The translations under genes were made by a program, and so were the position numbers. The notes under the pieces were generated by a model. The model searched no databases, had not been told where the DNA came from, and saw nothing but the letters and a program-made list of their open reading frames with translations. 9,756 nucleotides of DNA from an uncultured Collinsella sp. (GTDB lineage Bacteria; Actinomycetota; Coriobacteriia; Coriobacteriales; Coriobacteriaceae), in contig CABQMC010000045.1 in assembly GCA_902465115.1 (NCBI GenBank), positions 1-9,756 of the forward strand, given 5' to 3'. Positions 1 through 6,220 of this stretch are shown in pieces (positions within the stretch are counted from its first letter, which is position 1; each line of letters begins with the position of its first letter).

Positions 1-135
1 GACCACTGTATGCGGATGAAGTGCGCTGCACAGCGCCGGCACTTGGCCCCAGGGAACATCTCGGCGACCGAGCCGACCATGCCGACGGCCTTGTCGCCGG
101 TGAACATGCGCACGCCGCGAAGCCCTCGTAGCTCG
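1..135 (-). pseudogene. IS256 (mutator-type) transposase fragment, N-terminus missing, runs off left edge
   Basis: Read on the minus strand from about 135 down to 1, an open frame encodes a stretch beginning LRGLRGVRMFTGDKAVGMVG and continuing through EMFPGAK to CRRCAAHFIR. This resembles the core of IS256/mutator transposases, where a catalytic-domain Asp (here in TGDKAVGMV) is followed by a region of the form FP-A-QRC-VH-(M/Y)RN. Only this core segment is visible. The protein would continue off the left edge, and to the right (above about 135) the same frame (ILPADCICQLDCE) does not look like transposase. The N-terminal half therefore appears to be lost or replaced, and this is most simply a broken insertion-sequence remnant. 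The motif match is from memory. The plus-strand open frame over the same bases is its antisense shadow. Confidence 0.7.
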
Positions 136-359
136 CAATCGAGCTGGCATATGCAGTCCGCTGGTAGTATTTGCAAACTGGCTGATCAGGTAATTCTCAC
201 AATGCGCGTTTTATGCTGGCGGCGGGTTGCGGATATCCCAGTCATTGCAAAAACAATTTCCAAAACATGTGTTCTATTTGAAACTACATGAAGGAAGATC
301 ACTATAGAATGCAAGCTACAATAGCAAACGAGTATTGGACTCGAGTCTAGCGGAGGATT
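136..359. other. Non-coding stretch upstream of the first gene
   Basis: No convincing coding sequence is seen between the transposase fragment and the ATG at 360. The stretch is more AT-rich than its surroundings. The only functional element supported is the GGAGGA Shine-Dalgarno sequence at 352-357, just 2 bases before the ATG. That spacing is unusually tight but the match is strong. Confidence 0.5.
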
Positions 360-1454
360 ATGGGGTTCCAAGATATCCTTGCTGCGATTGATATCATCAC
401 GGGGCCTGACCCGGCCCTTTCTATCCTGGCGGTTTCGATTGTCGTCGCGCCGGCGTTGCTGTGGTTGTGTAAGCAGGCTTTGGCGCGGTTTTACAAGGCT
501 GATATCTTTGTTGTGGCACTGGCGTTCGTCGCATTGTTTGCATCGGTTAGGCTTAGCCTTTTATGGTTGACGGGTGTGGCATCGGTCTTTCTCGCGGTGT
601 GTCTGCTCGCTCTTCCCGCCAACTATTTTTGGTGTGCGCAGCGGCTAGATGACATAGTGGGCAAGGCTGATCCCTCTCTTCCCGATTGCGACTACGTAGC
701 TGCCTTCAGGCTGATGAACTCGGTTGACCGCGATCGACTGTCCAGAAGGCAGCTCGCCTGCCTCGACAAGGACAGGATTTTCTGCAACATCTACTTGGGA
801 AACAACGGCGTTGCAAAAAGGATGCTTGAGGACGAAAACTTAGAACCGGCTTTCAGGCATTTCGCCCTCCATATTATCGCGGACTCCGCTTGCGATCGTG
901 CTGGGTCGCAAGCGGAACTCGAAAGCGCCTTGGCCGAGATATCCGACAAGACAGACCCTTTCATCAAAGTCCAGCTTTGGCACAACCGCGCGGTTGGCTA
1001 TATCGTGAACGGTCAGTTCAAAGTCGCCGACGACGAGTTCAAGAAGACGTATCGTGAAGCCAAGCGTCTGGGCGTTCGGAATAAGTCGTTCCTCTTGCTA
1101 CTGTTTGAGAATGCAACATTGAATAAAACGAAAATCGGCTTGCCTGATGGCGGCATTGAAGAAGGGTGGGGGTTGATTGAGGAATGCGAAAAGGCGCTTG
1201 CGCCGATTGGCCCCAACGATTTTGGGCAGCTCTTCAATCTGCGGCTTCTTTTCATGAGGCAGATAGGGGCAAGCATCGAGGACAGGAACAAGTTGTATTT
1301 GGCCGAGGTCGAAAGCACCCTCAGCAATGCCTCCCTTTCCGAGCAACAGCGCGTCGTCGCTATGGCGAGCTTGGGAAGAATCGCGTGGGCCGACGGGCTC
1401 GACCCCGCCCCGTGCTCAATTTCTTCGAAGGATGCGATCGGTTTTTGTGCGTGA
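360..1454 (+). CDS. Membrane-anchored TPR-like hypothetical protein, 5' part of a frameshifted gene
   Basis: This frame encodes 364 residues. The N-terminus has hydrophobic segments at about residues 18-40 and 46-88, probably two or three membrane helices. A soluble, helix-rich region follows with TPR-like spacing (for example around residues 205-245: AVGYIVNGQF, ADDEFKKTYREAKRLG). The domain layout suggests a membrane-anchored scaffold or sensor. I do not recognise a named family and assign no function. The last residues, after about 350 (CSISSKDAIGFCA), look unlike the rest. Near 1404-1412 the sensible reading moves to another frame, which continues VLNFFEGCDRFLCVSDPDA and on to 2596. The natural protein was therefore probably about 745 residues, with this as its first half. 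The start is the ATG after GGAGGA. The TGA at 1452-1454 overlaps a GTG at 1451 that could reinitiate translation, so a coupled second product is the alternative to a pseudogene. Confidence 0.6.
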   Translation: MGFQDILAAIDIITGPDPALSILAVSIVVAPALLWLCKQALARFYKADIFVVALAFVALFASVRLSLLWLTGVASVFLAVCLLALPANYFWCAQRLDDIVGKADPSLPDCDYVAAFRLMNSVDRDRLSRRQLACLDKDRIFCNIYLGNNGVAKRMLEDENLEPAFRHFALHIIADSACDRAGSQAELESALAEISDKTDPFIKVQLWHNRAVGYIVNGQFKVADDEFKKTYREAKRLGVRNKSFLLLLFENATLNKTKIGLPDGGIEEGWGLIEECEKALAPIGPNDFGQLFNLRLLFMRQIGASIEDRNKLYLAEVESTLSNASLSEQQRVVAMASLGRIAWADGLDPAPCSISSKDAIGFCA

Positions 1455-2596
1455 GCGACCCCGATGCACGTTACTATGCCCATATGAACCTGAGGGCGAT
1501 GCTTTCGGGCTTGGCGGTGGATGACCGCTCCCTAAATACTTTGGCTGAGAGCGTAATGCGGTATTTCAAGGATGGGGACGCGGAGCATGATTTGGATGTG
1601 ATGGAGGATGGCCTTCCTCCCGAGGCGATTCTGCGGCGCTCCCAAGTGCTGCGAGAACGCGCTGCCCTAGCCTTAATGGTGGGAGAGAACGTTGAGCGCG
1701 CCGTGTCGTACACTGATGAGGCTATAGGCCTCCTTGAGGGAAGCTTGCAGGTTATGGCGGCGCTCGAGTGTCGATGGCAGCTTGCCCGGCTGACACTGTA
1801 CGACAAACCCGAGGTGGCAAAAATGCAGCTCTCGATTGCCGAAGAGCGCCTCGCTACGCTCAACAAGCAACCGTCCCTCGGATATCCCTATCTCGAGATG
1901 AGCCTGTGCTACGCCTTGCTTGGTATGCGTGCCGAGTGCAGAGGCGCGTATGAAAGGGCCGCCGGCTTCGAGACTCCGATGAGCCATTACGCGCCCGGCA
2001 TTCGGATTAACATTACCGCCGCCGCCTTCTGTGCCAGGTTCTACATGCTTACGGAAATGCTTGGAAATCCCGAAGAGGTTTGCCCCTTGCTTAAAACTCG
2101 AGAGGGCAGGGCGTGGCTGTCTCGCTATCCGAAGGTTTCTTCCCTGTCGAAAACGCTTCTTTGCGGGAAGTTTCTTGGGTATGGGAATGTCGTGCCCGCC
2201 ATGACGAGGCTATTCTTGGACGAGGCAGGGAAGCTATATGCCGAAACGTGGCTCGTCGTCCAAGAGATCGGGCTCGCGTTCGATCTTGATTCCAGAAAAC
2301 CCGGCGAAGAGTATGGGCTGGTTGTCGAGATCCAAAGGCACCCGCTGGTTGCCGATGACGATGCCCTTGCGAGGGTCGCTGTGCAGCACGGGTATACTGT
2401 GCTTGGTGCGAGGTTGGACCTGTGCAACGAAGACCTCCTCGGGGTCGATGACGCAGCCGCCGTATTCGATGTGCTGGATGCCTTGGGCATATTGGCCGAA
2501 GGACGCGTGCCCACATTGGAAGACATCATGAAGAGTTACCTCGAAAGCTGTGTCGACGTTCCTGCCGGCGGTTGGGGTACCTTTGCCGAGAGGTAG
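1451..2596 (+). CDS. Helical-repeat hypothetical protein, 3' part of the frameshifted gene
   Basis: About 381 residues are encoded if translation starts at the GTG at 1451, which overlaps the upstream TGA. An ATG at 1484 is the next in-frame choice. Neither has a strong, well-spaced ribosome binding site, and sensible coding in this frame begins earlier, from about 1412 (VLNFFEGCDRFLC). This supports its being the displaced continuation of the 360-1454 frame. The protein is predicted mostly alpha-helical with repeat-like pairs of amphipathic helices (VERAVSYTDEAIGLLEG, MQLSIAEERLATLNK, YLEMSLCYALLGMRAEC) reminiscent of TPR folds. No membrane segment, catalytic motif or signal peptide is seen. 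The C-terminus is acidic and helical (VDDAAAVFDVLDALGIL). It is not a family I can name. A role as the cytosolic helical-repeat part of the membrane protein encoded just upstream is inference. Confidence 0.55.
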   Translation: MSDPDARYYAHMNLRAMLSGLAVDDRSLNTLAESVMRYFKDGDAEHDLDVMEDGLPPEAILRRSQVLRERAALALMVGENVERAVSYTDEAIGLLEGSLQVMAALECRWQLARLTLYDKPEVAKMQLSIAEERLATLNKQPSLGYPYLEMSLCYALLGMRAECRGAYERAAGFETPMSHYAPGIRINITAAAFCARFYMLTEMLGNPEEVCPLLKTREGRAWLSRYPKVSSLSKTLLCGKFLGYGNVVPAMTRLFLDEAGKLYAETWLVVQEIGLAFDLDSRKPGEEYGLVVEIQRHPLVADDDALARVAVQHGYTVLGARLDLCNEDLLGVDDAAAVFDVLDALGILAEGRVPTLEDIMKSYLESCVDVPAGGWGTFAER

Positions 2597-2714
2597 CTTC
2601 GTCCTGCCACGCTTCGCAAAACGTTTCACAAACTTCTCGTTGCTGGCCAAGTTCTCAACACGTAGCGCTGCAATGGCCCTGCCTGATTTATCCTTCTAGC
2701 CCCCTGGGACTGCG
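2597..2714 (+). other. Short intergenic spacer, possible old IS end
   Basis: No gene is seen. The bases just before the IS3-like fragment (about 2698-2720, including CCCCCTGGGACTGCGGTGG) could contain a decayed terminal inverted repeat of the insertion sequence. No matching opposite end was found in the window, so this cannot be confirmed. Confidence 0.25.
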
Positions 2715-2870
2715 GTGGAAATCCTGGGCCAAAAGAGAACCGGTAGGATCATTCGGATGTACAGCGCAGGGCAAAGGGCGAAGACCATCGAAACGTTCGC
2801 CGGGTTGGGTGTCAGCACGGCTGACACCATAGCAGAGCTCAGCTACCCCAGCCGCGTCACGCTCCACAAC
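2715..2870 (+). pseudogene. Truncated IS3-family transposase OrfA fragment
   Basis: Starting at a GTG, the reading frame gives a short helix-turn-helix region: RIIRMYSAGQRAKTIETF, then GLGVSTADTIAELSYPSRVT, then LHNF. This matches the pattern of the N-terminal HTH_28-like domain of IS3-group OrfA proteins (MYS-EQR--A-E----G-S---TI-ELGYPSR-TL-NW). The similarity stops after LHNF, where OrfA would normally continue with W-(K/R)EY, a leucine zipper and then OrfB. None of these is present. The frame runs on to 3005, but the later part translates the palindromic repeat at 2910-2945 and is unlikely to be real protein. This is a dead remnant rather than an active element. It sits directly beside the 3' side of the AlbA_2 cassette, so that cassette may have inserted into or deleted the IS. 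Confidence 0.65.
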
Positions 2871-2909
2871 TTCGCAGTGCTGAGACAAGCCCTTCTGGGA
2901 AATCGGCAC

Positions 2910-2945
2910 ATTCTAACCATGGTGGTTAGAATGGTTAGAAATGAA
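2910..2945. repeat. Palindromic GGTTAG repeat, left copy
   Basis: ATTCTAACC (2910-2918) and GGTTAGAAT (2924-2932) form a 9-bp inverted repeat around ATGGT. A further direct GGTTAGAA lies at 2933-2940. The outer parts ATTCTAACCAT and AATGGTTAGAAATGA are the same as the outer parts of the larger palindrome at 4389-4438. This therefore looks like a shortened relative of that element, lying on the opposite side of the AlbA_2 gene. Confidence 0.65.
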
Positions 2946-3031
2946 TCGAATCGAGGGGAGTGGTCGCGGCTCTCTTTTCTATGCCTGCCTGGACGGAAGG
3001 CGTAGTGGGCAATTACCTCAGAGACACATCG

Positions 3032-4357
3032 TTACGCCAATTCGTATCGCAAGGTGCGACCTCCGCCGTGCCTTGCGATTTGCCCCTTATCCACCATCTC
3101 TTTCAATATGCGGCCGGCCGTGGACTGGCCGATCCCGAGCAACGTCTGCGCTTCCCTTCGGGTGATTGAGGGGTGCTCTGCCAAGAACTGCAGGATCTCG
3201 TCCTCTCGGGAATGGGAAGCAGCGGGTGCCTCCTTGCTGTTTGCCGCAGGCGTTTCCGCTGCCGTTGCTGCGAAGTTCATGTTGGGCAGGACGATTTTAA
3301 ATGCGTTGTTCGTGGCCATGATTTGCGGCTGAGAGGCCGCACCCGCGTAGGCCCCCATGATCTTCCTCATCCCCGTGCCGTATGCCTCGATGAGCTGCAG
3401 GCGGTAGAAGACGTTGGCGAGATGCGGGTTCCGGCAGGCAGAGACGCCCATCATCAAATCCTCCAGCTCCAAGCCGGGCAGAAGGCCGCCGACTGACACG
3501 AACTCGATCCTGTCGTCGTAGACGCTGATCAGCGTGCTGGCGTGGAAGGAGTAGTCCCTGTGCACGAGCGAGTTCAGCAAGGCCTCGCGCACGGCGACCT
3601 CTGGGTAGTCCCGGGTGTCGACGCGCAGCAGCTTTTGGAAAGTGGCATGGGTCTGATTGTGGAAGTCGATGTAGTCGTAGACCTCGTCGAGCTGCTGCAT
3701 GAGGGACCCGGAGAACTCCCGGCGATCCTTGAACACACTCTGGTCCGTCCCCTCGAAAACGGCCGCTTTTACGGTATGCGGGCACTGGTCGGACAGGAGC
3801 AGGCCGAGGTTTGTGTAGAGACCGTCCGATGAGGCTATCTTCAGGGTCTGCATCTGCGGCGCGCCGAAGGGGATCTTTCGTGTCTCGAATTCCCCTTTCG
3901 TCGACTCGAAGGTGAGCGCTTGGTCGAGGGAGCGCATGTCCTCGAAGCTGTCGCCGTCGGTCTCCTTGATCATCTGCCGGATGGCAGCATCGGTCGCCGG
4001 GACGGAGGAGTAACCCTGCCGCACGTAGACACCCTCGGGGCGCAGGCCCTTCTTCGCTAGGTAGTAGGGGCGGTTCGTGCCGCGCTGGACCTTGACGGCC
4101 ACGACCGCCTTCCCGTCGCAGTCGAGCGTTTTATAGCTGACGAACATGGTGACGTCCGGCTTCACGGCGTCTCGCACCATGTTGGAGACCTGCAGGGCGC
4201 ACGCATCCGCGTCCTCGACGCCCGGCACGGCGCCGTCGTCGGCGACGCCAACGTAGACCGTGCCGCCGCCGCAATTCGCAAAGGCGACGATCTCCTTCTT
4301 GATGCCGTCCTGCGCAACGGCCTTCAGCTCGACTGTCTCTGTTTCCTGGAATTTCAT
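3032..4357 (-). CDS. AlbA_2 / HATPase_c_4 / winged-helix ATP-binding regulator
   Basis: This 441-residue protein has the typical three-part layout of AlbA_2-type proteins. The N-terminal AlbA_2 (Schlafen-like nucleic-acid-binding) domain spans about residues 5-118, with ETVELK at 6-11 and the glycine-rich NCGGGTVYVGVADDG at about 28-42. A central GHKL-type HATPase_c_4 region follows, with REALLNSLVHRDYS at 257-270, an ISVYDDRIEFVSVGG strand and YGTGMRKI at 326-333. A C-terminal winged HTH (about 384-437) contains ITRREAQTLLGIGQSTAGRILKEM. Such proteins are generally annotated as putative transcriptional regulators or RecG-like ATP-binding proteins, and the exact ligand is unknown. The ATG at 4357 has GGAAGG about 8 bases upstream on its strand. 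The gene is alone, transcribed against its neighbours and flanked by related GGTTAG palindromes. This suggests autoregulation by the winged HTH, or a self-contained mobile islet; both are inference. Confidence 0.9.
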   Translation of the reverse strand: MKFQETETVELKAVAQDGIKKEIVAFANCGGGTVYVGVADDGAVPGVEDADACALQVSNMVRDAVKPDVTMFVSYKTLDCDGKAVVAVKVQRGTNRPYYLAKKGLRPEGVYVRQGYSSVPATDAAIRQMIKETDGDSFEDMRSLDQALTFESTKGEFETRKIPFGAPQMQTLKIASSDGLYTNLGLLLSDQCPHTVKAAVFEGTDQSVFKDRREFSGSLMQQLDEVYDYIDFHNQTHATFQKLLRVDTRDYPEVAVREALLNSLVHRDYSFHASTLISVYDDRIEFVSVGGLLPGLELEDLMMGVSACRNPHLANVFYRLQLIEAYGTGMRKIMGAYAGAASQPQIMATNNAFKIVLPNMNFAATAAETPAANSKEAPAASHSREDEILQFLAEHPSITRREAQTLLGIGQSTAGRILKEMVDKGQIARHGGGRTLRYELA

Positions 4358-4377
4358 GCTGTCCGCCTTCCGATTCT

Positions 4378-4407
4378 ATTCTACCCATATTCTAACCATT
4401 TTGCTAA
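4378..4407 (-). promoter_or_regulatory. Predicted promoter of the AlbA_2 gene
   Basis: On the minus strand, TTAGCA (4402-4407) and TAGAAT (4378-4383) are separated by 18 bases. They are reasonable -35 and -10 hexamers placed about 20 bases upstream of the ATG at 4357. The -35 lies inside the 45-bp palindrome, so a protein bound there would be expected to block RNA polymerase. The call rests on consensus matching by eye. Confidence 0.45.
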
Positions 4408-4434
4408 CCATGATGGTTAGCAAAATGGTTAGAA
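4390..4434. promoter_or_regulatory. Perfect 45-bp palindrome with four CTAACCAT/ATGGTTAG half-sites, likely operator
   Basis: Checked base by base, 4390-4411 and 4413-4434 are perfectly complementary 22-base arms around one central base (4412). Each arm contains two CTAACCAT-type half-sites whose starts are 12 bases apart, giving four in total. The element sits upstream of the AlbA_2 gene and covers its predicted -35. Tandem inverted half-sites over a promoter are typical of a cooperative repressor operator, and autoregulation by the divergent gene's winged HTH is the natural guess. A terminal repeat of a mobile unit is the alternative. Confidence 0.7.
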
Positions 4435-4582
4435 ATGACGACTTTACCGTGTCGCTCGTTGGGATTGTGCCAAGGACGTTCGCCATGCCGGACGAAAGCG
4501 CGTCCAGTTCTCTAGTCGAACGAGACGAGCTCAAGGAGAACCTGCTTCTTGCAAAGTAGATTTTGAGCGTTGCGACCTGTTG
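4435..4582. other. Non-coding stretch between palindrome and repeat
   Basis: A short plus-strand frame starting inside the palindrome and ending with the TAG at 4557-4559 has no ribosome binding site and no recognisable family. I see nothing supportable here as a gene or structure. Confidence 0.35.
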
Positions 4583-4892
4583 CATGGCGTTATAAGGCAC
4601 CTGGATCGCTGCCAGAATGCCCATATTTCGAAAGTGCGGGGAAAAATAAGCAACCCCCGACCACAACCCGATTTTTGCGAACAAAACTGCAGGTCGCTGA
4701 AGCGTAAAACCAGGGTCTGGTCGCCAGATCTCGGTTTTCCCCGCACTTCCGGAACCGCAAAACGGAAGTCCGCGGCAAATTCCCAAATCCCCGAGCACAC
4801 CGCCCTTTTCAAGCAAAGAAATCGCAAGTAGAGGCTTTGCCGACTTCTCTCGTGCATGGCATGCTCTGATTTTGCCGCATACTACCGGATAC
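4583..4892. repeat. Extragenic repeat, composite copy 1
   Basis: Bases 4583-4694 align with 6047-6159 with one small gap and mostly identical bases. Shared blocks include AAGGCACCT, ATATTTCG, CGGGGAAAA, CACAACCCGATTTTT and AACAAAAC-GCAGGT. The second half of the other copy is matched by 4781-4892 (CCCCGAGCACA, GAGGCTTTG, TTTGCCGCATACT). Between them lies about 85 bases containing an inverted copy of the CGGGGAAAA block: AAGTGCGGGGAAAA at 4632-4645 against TTTTCCCCGCACTT at 4735-4748, a perfect 14-bp pair. The open frames crossing it on both strands are shadows. It is probably a member of a genome-wide extragenic repeat family, although only two copies are visible here. Confidence 0.7.
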
Positions 4893-4930
4893 AGCCCCTC
4901 TCTAGGGCCTGTGGAACGGGCGCATGGCAA

Positions 4931-4959
4931 TTGCCTTCCATTCAATCGGTAAGTAAAAT
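4931..4959 (+). promoter_or_regulatory. Predicted promoter of the MNT gene, possibly leaderless
   Basis: TTGCCT (4931-4936) and TAAAAT (4954-4959) are 17 bases apart, a good sigma-70-type promoter. The expected transcription start, 6-7 bases after the -10, falls on or next to the ATG at 4966, and no Shine-Dalgarno sequence precedes that ATG. This implies a leaderless or near-leaderless message, a mode known to be common in Actinomycetota. Confidence 0.5.
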
Positions 4960-4965
4960 TGAGAC

Positions 4966-5265
4966 ATGATTACGCTTGTCGACATATCCGCTGCTGTTTC
5001 TCGTGTGCTGTCTCGTTACGACGTCCGCGAGGCATATCTATTTGGCTCCTTCGCCCGTGGCGAGCAAACGCCAGATAGCGATATCGATTTGCGTCTAGTC
5101 TGCGGTGAAACAATGACGTTCGGCACACTATACGAACTCTCCCTTGAGCTCGAAAAAGAGCTCGGGCGAGATGTTGAGATTGTCACCAACCCTCCCGAGC
5201 ATATGCGTCCTGCATTCCGCAAGAGCATTGAAAAGGATGAGGTGCGTCTCTTTAAGGCGGCGTAA
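4966..5265 (+). CDS. MNT-type nucleotidyltransferase, MntA-like antitoxin
   Basis: This 99-residue protein is the minimal nucleotidyltransferase fold. It has the hallmark GSFARGE at residues 27-33 and SDIDL at 38-42 carrying the paired catalytic aspartates (D39, D41). A third acidic position lies in DVEIVT at 69-74, with Glu71 where Asp is usual. In HepT/MntA-type systems the MNT protein counters the HEPN RNase toxin, in studied cases by AMPylating a Tyr near the HEPN active site. The length is normal for the family. The toxin gene expected just downstream exists only as an internally deleted remnant (5237-5436), so this looks like an orphan antitoxin, perhaps kept to neutralise toxins elsewhere or simply not yet lost. 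No Shine-Dalgarno sequence is present and the promoter sits right against the ATG. The nucleotidyltransferase call is firm; the antitoxin role is inferred from family and context. Confidence 0.88.
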   Translation: MITLVDISAAVSRVLSRYDVREAYLFGSFARGEQTPDSDIDLRLVCGETMTFGTLYELSLELEKELGRDVEIVTNPPEHMRPAFRKSIEKDEVRLFKAA

Positions 5266-5436
5266 ACGGGACGAGGAGCTTTTCCGGAGTATCCATGGAA
5301 CGATATTAGGGGCTTTCGAAACTTCGTAGCACATGGATATCGAGAAGTAGTTCGATCCCTCGCCTGGAAAGTTATCGTCGATGATATTCCCGAGCCAGAG
5401 GAAGCGTTGCGTATTTTCAGGCAGCGCCAGAGCTGA
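5237..5436 (+). pseudogene. Internally deleted HepT/HEPN RNase toxin remnant
   Basis: In the frame opened by the ATG at 5237, overlapping the MNT 3' end, MRCVSLRRRKRDEELFRSI resembles the N-terminus of HepT proteins (K-R-D---L-(K/R)-I). After about 5284 the family resemblance moves to another frame: PEYPWNDIRGFRNFVAHGY, then REVVRSLAWKVIVDDIP, ending at the TGA at 5434-5436. That is the C-terminal part of HepT/DUF86 and includes RNFVAH, the R-x4-H signature of HEPN ribonucleases, followed by the G-Y that is the site of AMPylation in studied pairs. Normal HepT proteins have about 110-140 residues. Some 50-60 middle residues are missing and the two ends are in different frames. The gene is therefore broken although the catalytic motif itself survives. 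In the C-terminal frame the segment follows the MNT stop directly without a start codon. Confidence 0.8.
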
Positions 5437-5581
5437 TACATCCAGAGGCCGGGCGGGTTTACTGACTGCATTTAACATGTTCCCTCGGCTTTGGATACTA
5501 AAACTCATAAACTTGTGAAGGGCGAGGCGCGCGTGGCGCGCGGCCACGGCCCGCCTTTCCGGTGCCATTCCGACCGCTCTA

Positions 5582-5760
5582 CGGAACGCCCGCCACGATA
5601 GCCGCCCATCTACTACGTTTGGCCGGCATCCCCCGACCATTCCGTTTTCGTTAACAATAAAACCGCAGGTAGACGGCCTGCGGTTTTTGCGAAATCCGGG
5701 ATATGGTCGGCTGGTCGGGGTTAAACGTAGTAGATGGGCCGGTTTCGTGGCGTTGCGTCT
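5582..5760. repeat. Large nested inverted repeat centred on a terminator hairpin
   Basis: GCCCATCTACTACGTTT (5604-5620) is perfectly complementary to AAACGTAGTAGATGGGC (5723-5739). Outside it GCCACGA (5592-5598) pairs with TCGTGGC (5745-5751). Inside it CCGACCAT (5633-5640) pairs with ATGGTCGG (5703-5710), or alternatively CCCCGACC pairs with GGTCGGGG (5713-5720). The hairpin at 5659-5687 is in the centre. The arms are imperfect overall but nest consistently around one centre. It resembles a miniature repeat element or a large structured transcript end. Which of these is right cannot be told from one copy. Confidence 0.75.
5659..5688. terminator. Strong intrinsic terminator, probably bidirectional
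   Basis: AAAACCGCAGG (5659-5669) and CCTGCGGTTTT (5677-5687) make a perfect 11-bp stem around a 7-base loop. It is followed by T-rich sequence on the plus strand (five T in a row, 5684-5688), and A-rich sequence on the left acts the same way on the minus strand. It lies downstream of the MNT/HepT remnant and would end that transcript. Confidence 0.75.
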
Positions 5761-6046
5761 CCGGAAGCCGCGAAATTCGCCTTGGTACAAATTCCGGTAC
5801 GAAGAATGTCGATTCGAGCGTCCGCAACCGTTGCGGCCGGTAACGTCGATACCCCAAAAAATGCGTTATGACCCTCGGAAACCGTTCATTCCGTTAAGTT
5901 GCGTCGCCTTGCGATCACGGCCCCTGTCTAGTTAAGATTCGAAAGAGGGTGTCTTTGGATGCGCCGCTTTAATTCCTAAAGATATAGCAGCTATAGTGTG
6001 CCTTAACTCGTCCGTTAACCAATTGCTCTTGGCTCGGAAGCATCAA

Positions 6047-6220
6047 CATGGCGCTCGAAGGCACCTCAAATCGCTGACAAAATGCCTATATTTCGGAAGT
6101 ACGGGGAAAATTAAGCAAACCCCGAGCACAACCCGATTTTTCCCAACAAAACCGCAGGTGGAGGCTTTGACGTATCCCGGCGTGGTCGACAAGTCTGGAA
6201 TTTGCCGCATACTTTCGGAT
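6047..6220. repeat. Extragenic repeat, simple copy 2
   Basis: This is the uninterrupted form of the repeat seen at 4583-4892. It starts CATGGCG, passes through AAGGCACCT, ATATTTCGGAAGTACGGGG and CACAACCCGATTTTT, and continues GGAGGCTTTGACG to TTTGCCGCATACTTTCGGAT. Nearly all of it is matched, in two separated blocks, in the other copy. The plus-strand open frame from 5996 to 6325 simply reads through it and is not supported as a gene. Confidence 0.7.

Noticed and set aside
10..291. Plus-strand open frame of 93 codons at the left edge
   Set aside because: It is antisense to the transposase core, which has clear motif support.
2091..2650. Several minus-strand open frames opposite the helical-repeat protein
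   Set aside because: Compositional shadows of a GC-biased coding region; the plus-strand frame gives a coherent helical protein.
2941..3169. Short plus-strand open frames before the AlbA_2 gene
   Set aside because: They are composed of the repeat edge plus the antisense of the AlbA_2 C-terminus; no domain.
2910..4440. Repeats as a CRISPR array
   Set aside because: Only two related palindromic copies more than a kilobase apart with a gene between them; no regular spacers.
4376..4945. Minus-strand open frame of 189 codons
   Set aside because: It crosses the extragenic repeat and the 45-bp palindrome, shows no recognisable domain, and other frames over the same repeat are equally open.
5128..5790. 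Minus-strand open frame of 220 codons
   Set aside because: It runs antisense through the MNT gene, the HepT remnant and the large palindrome; no family resemblance and no ribosome binding site.
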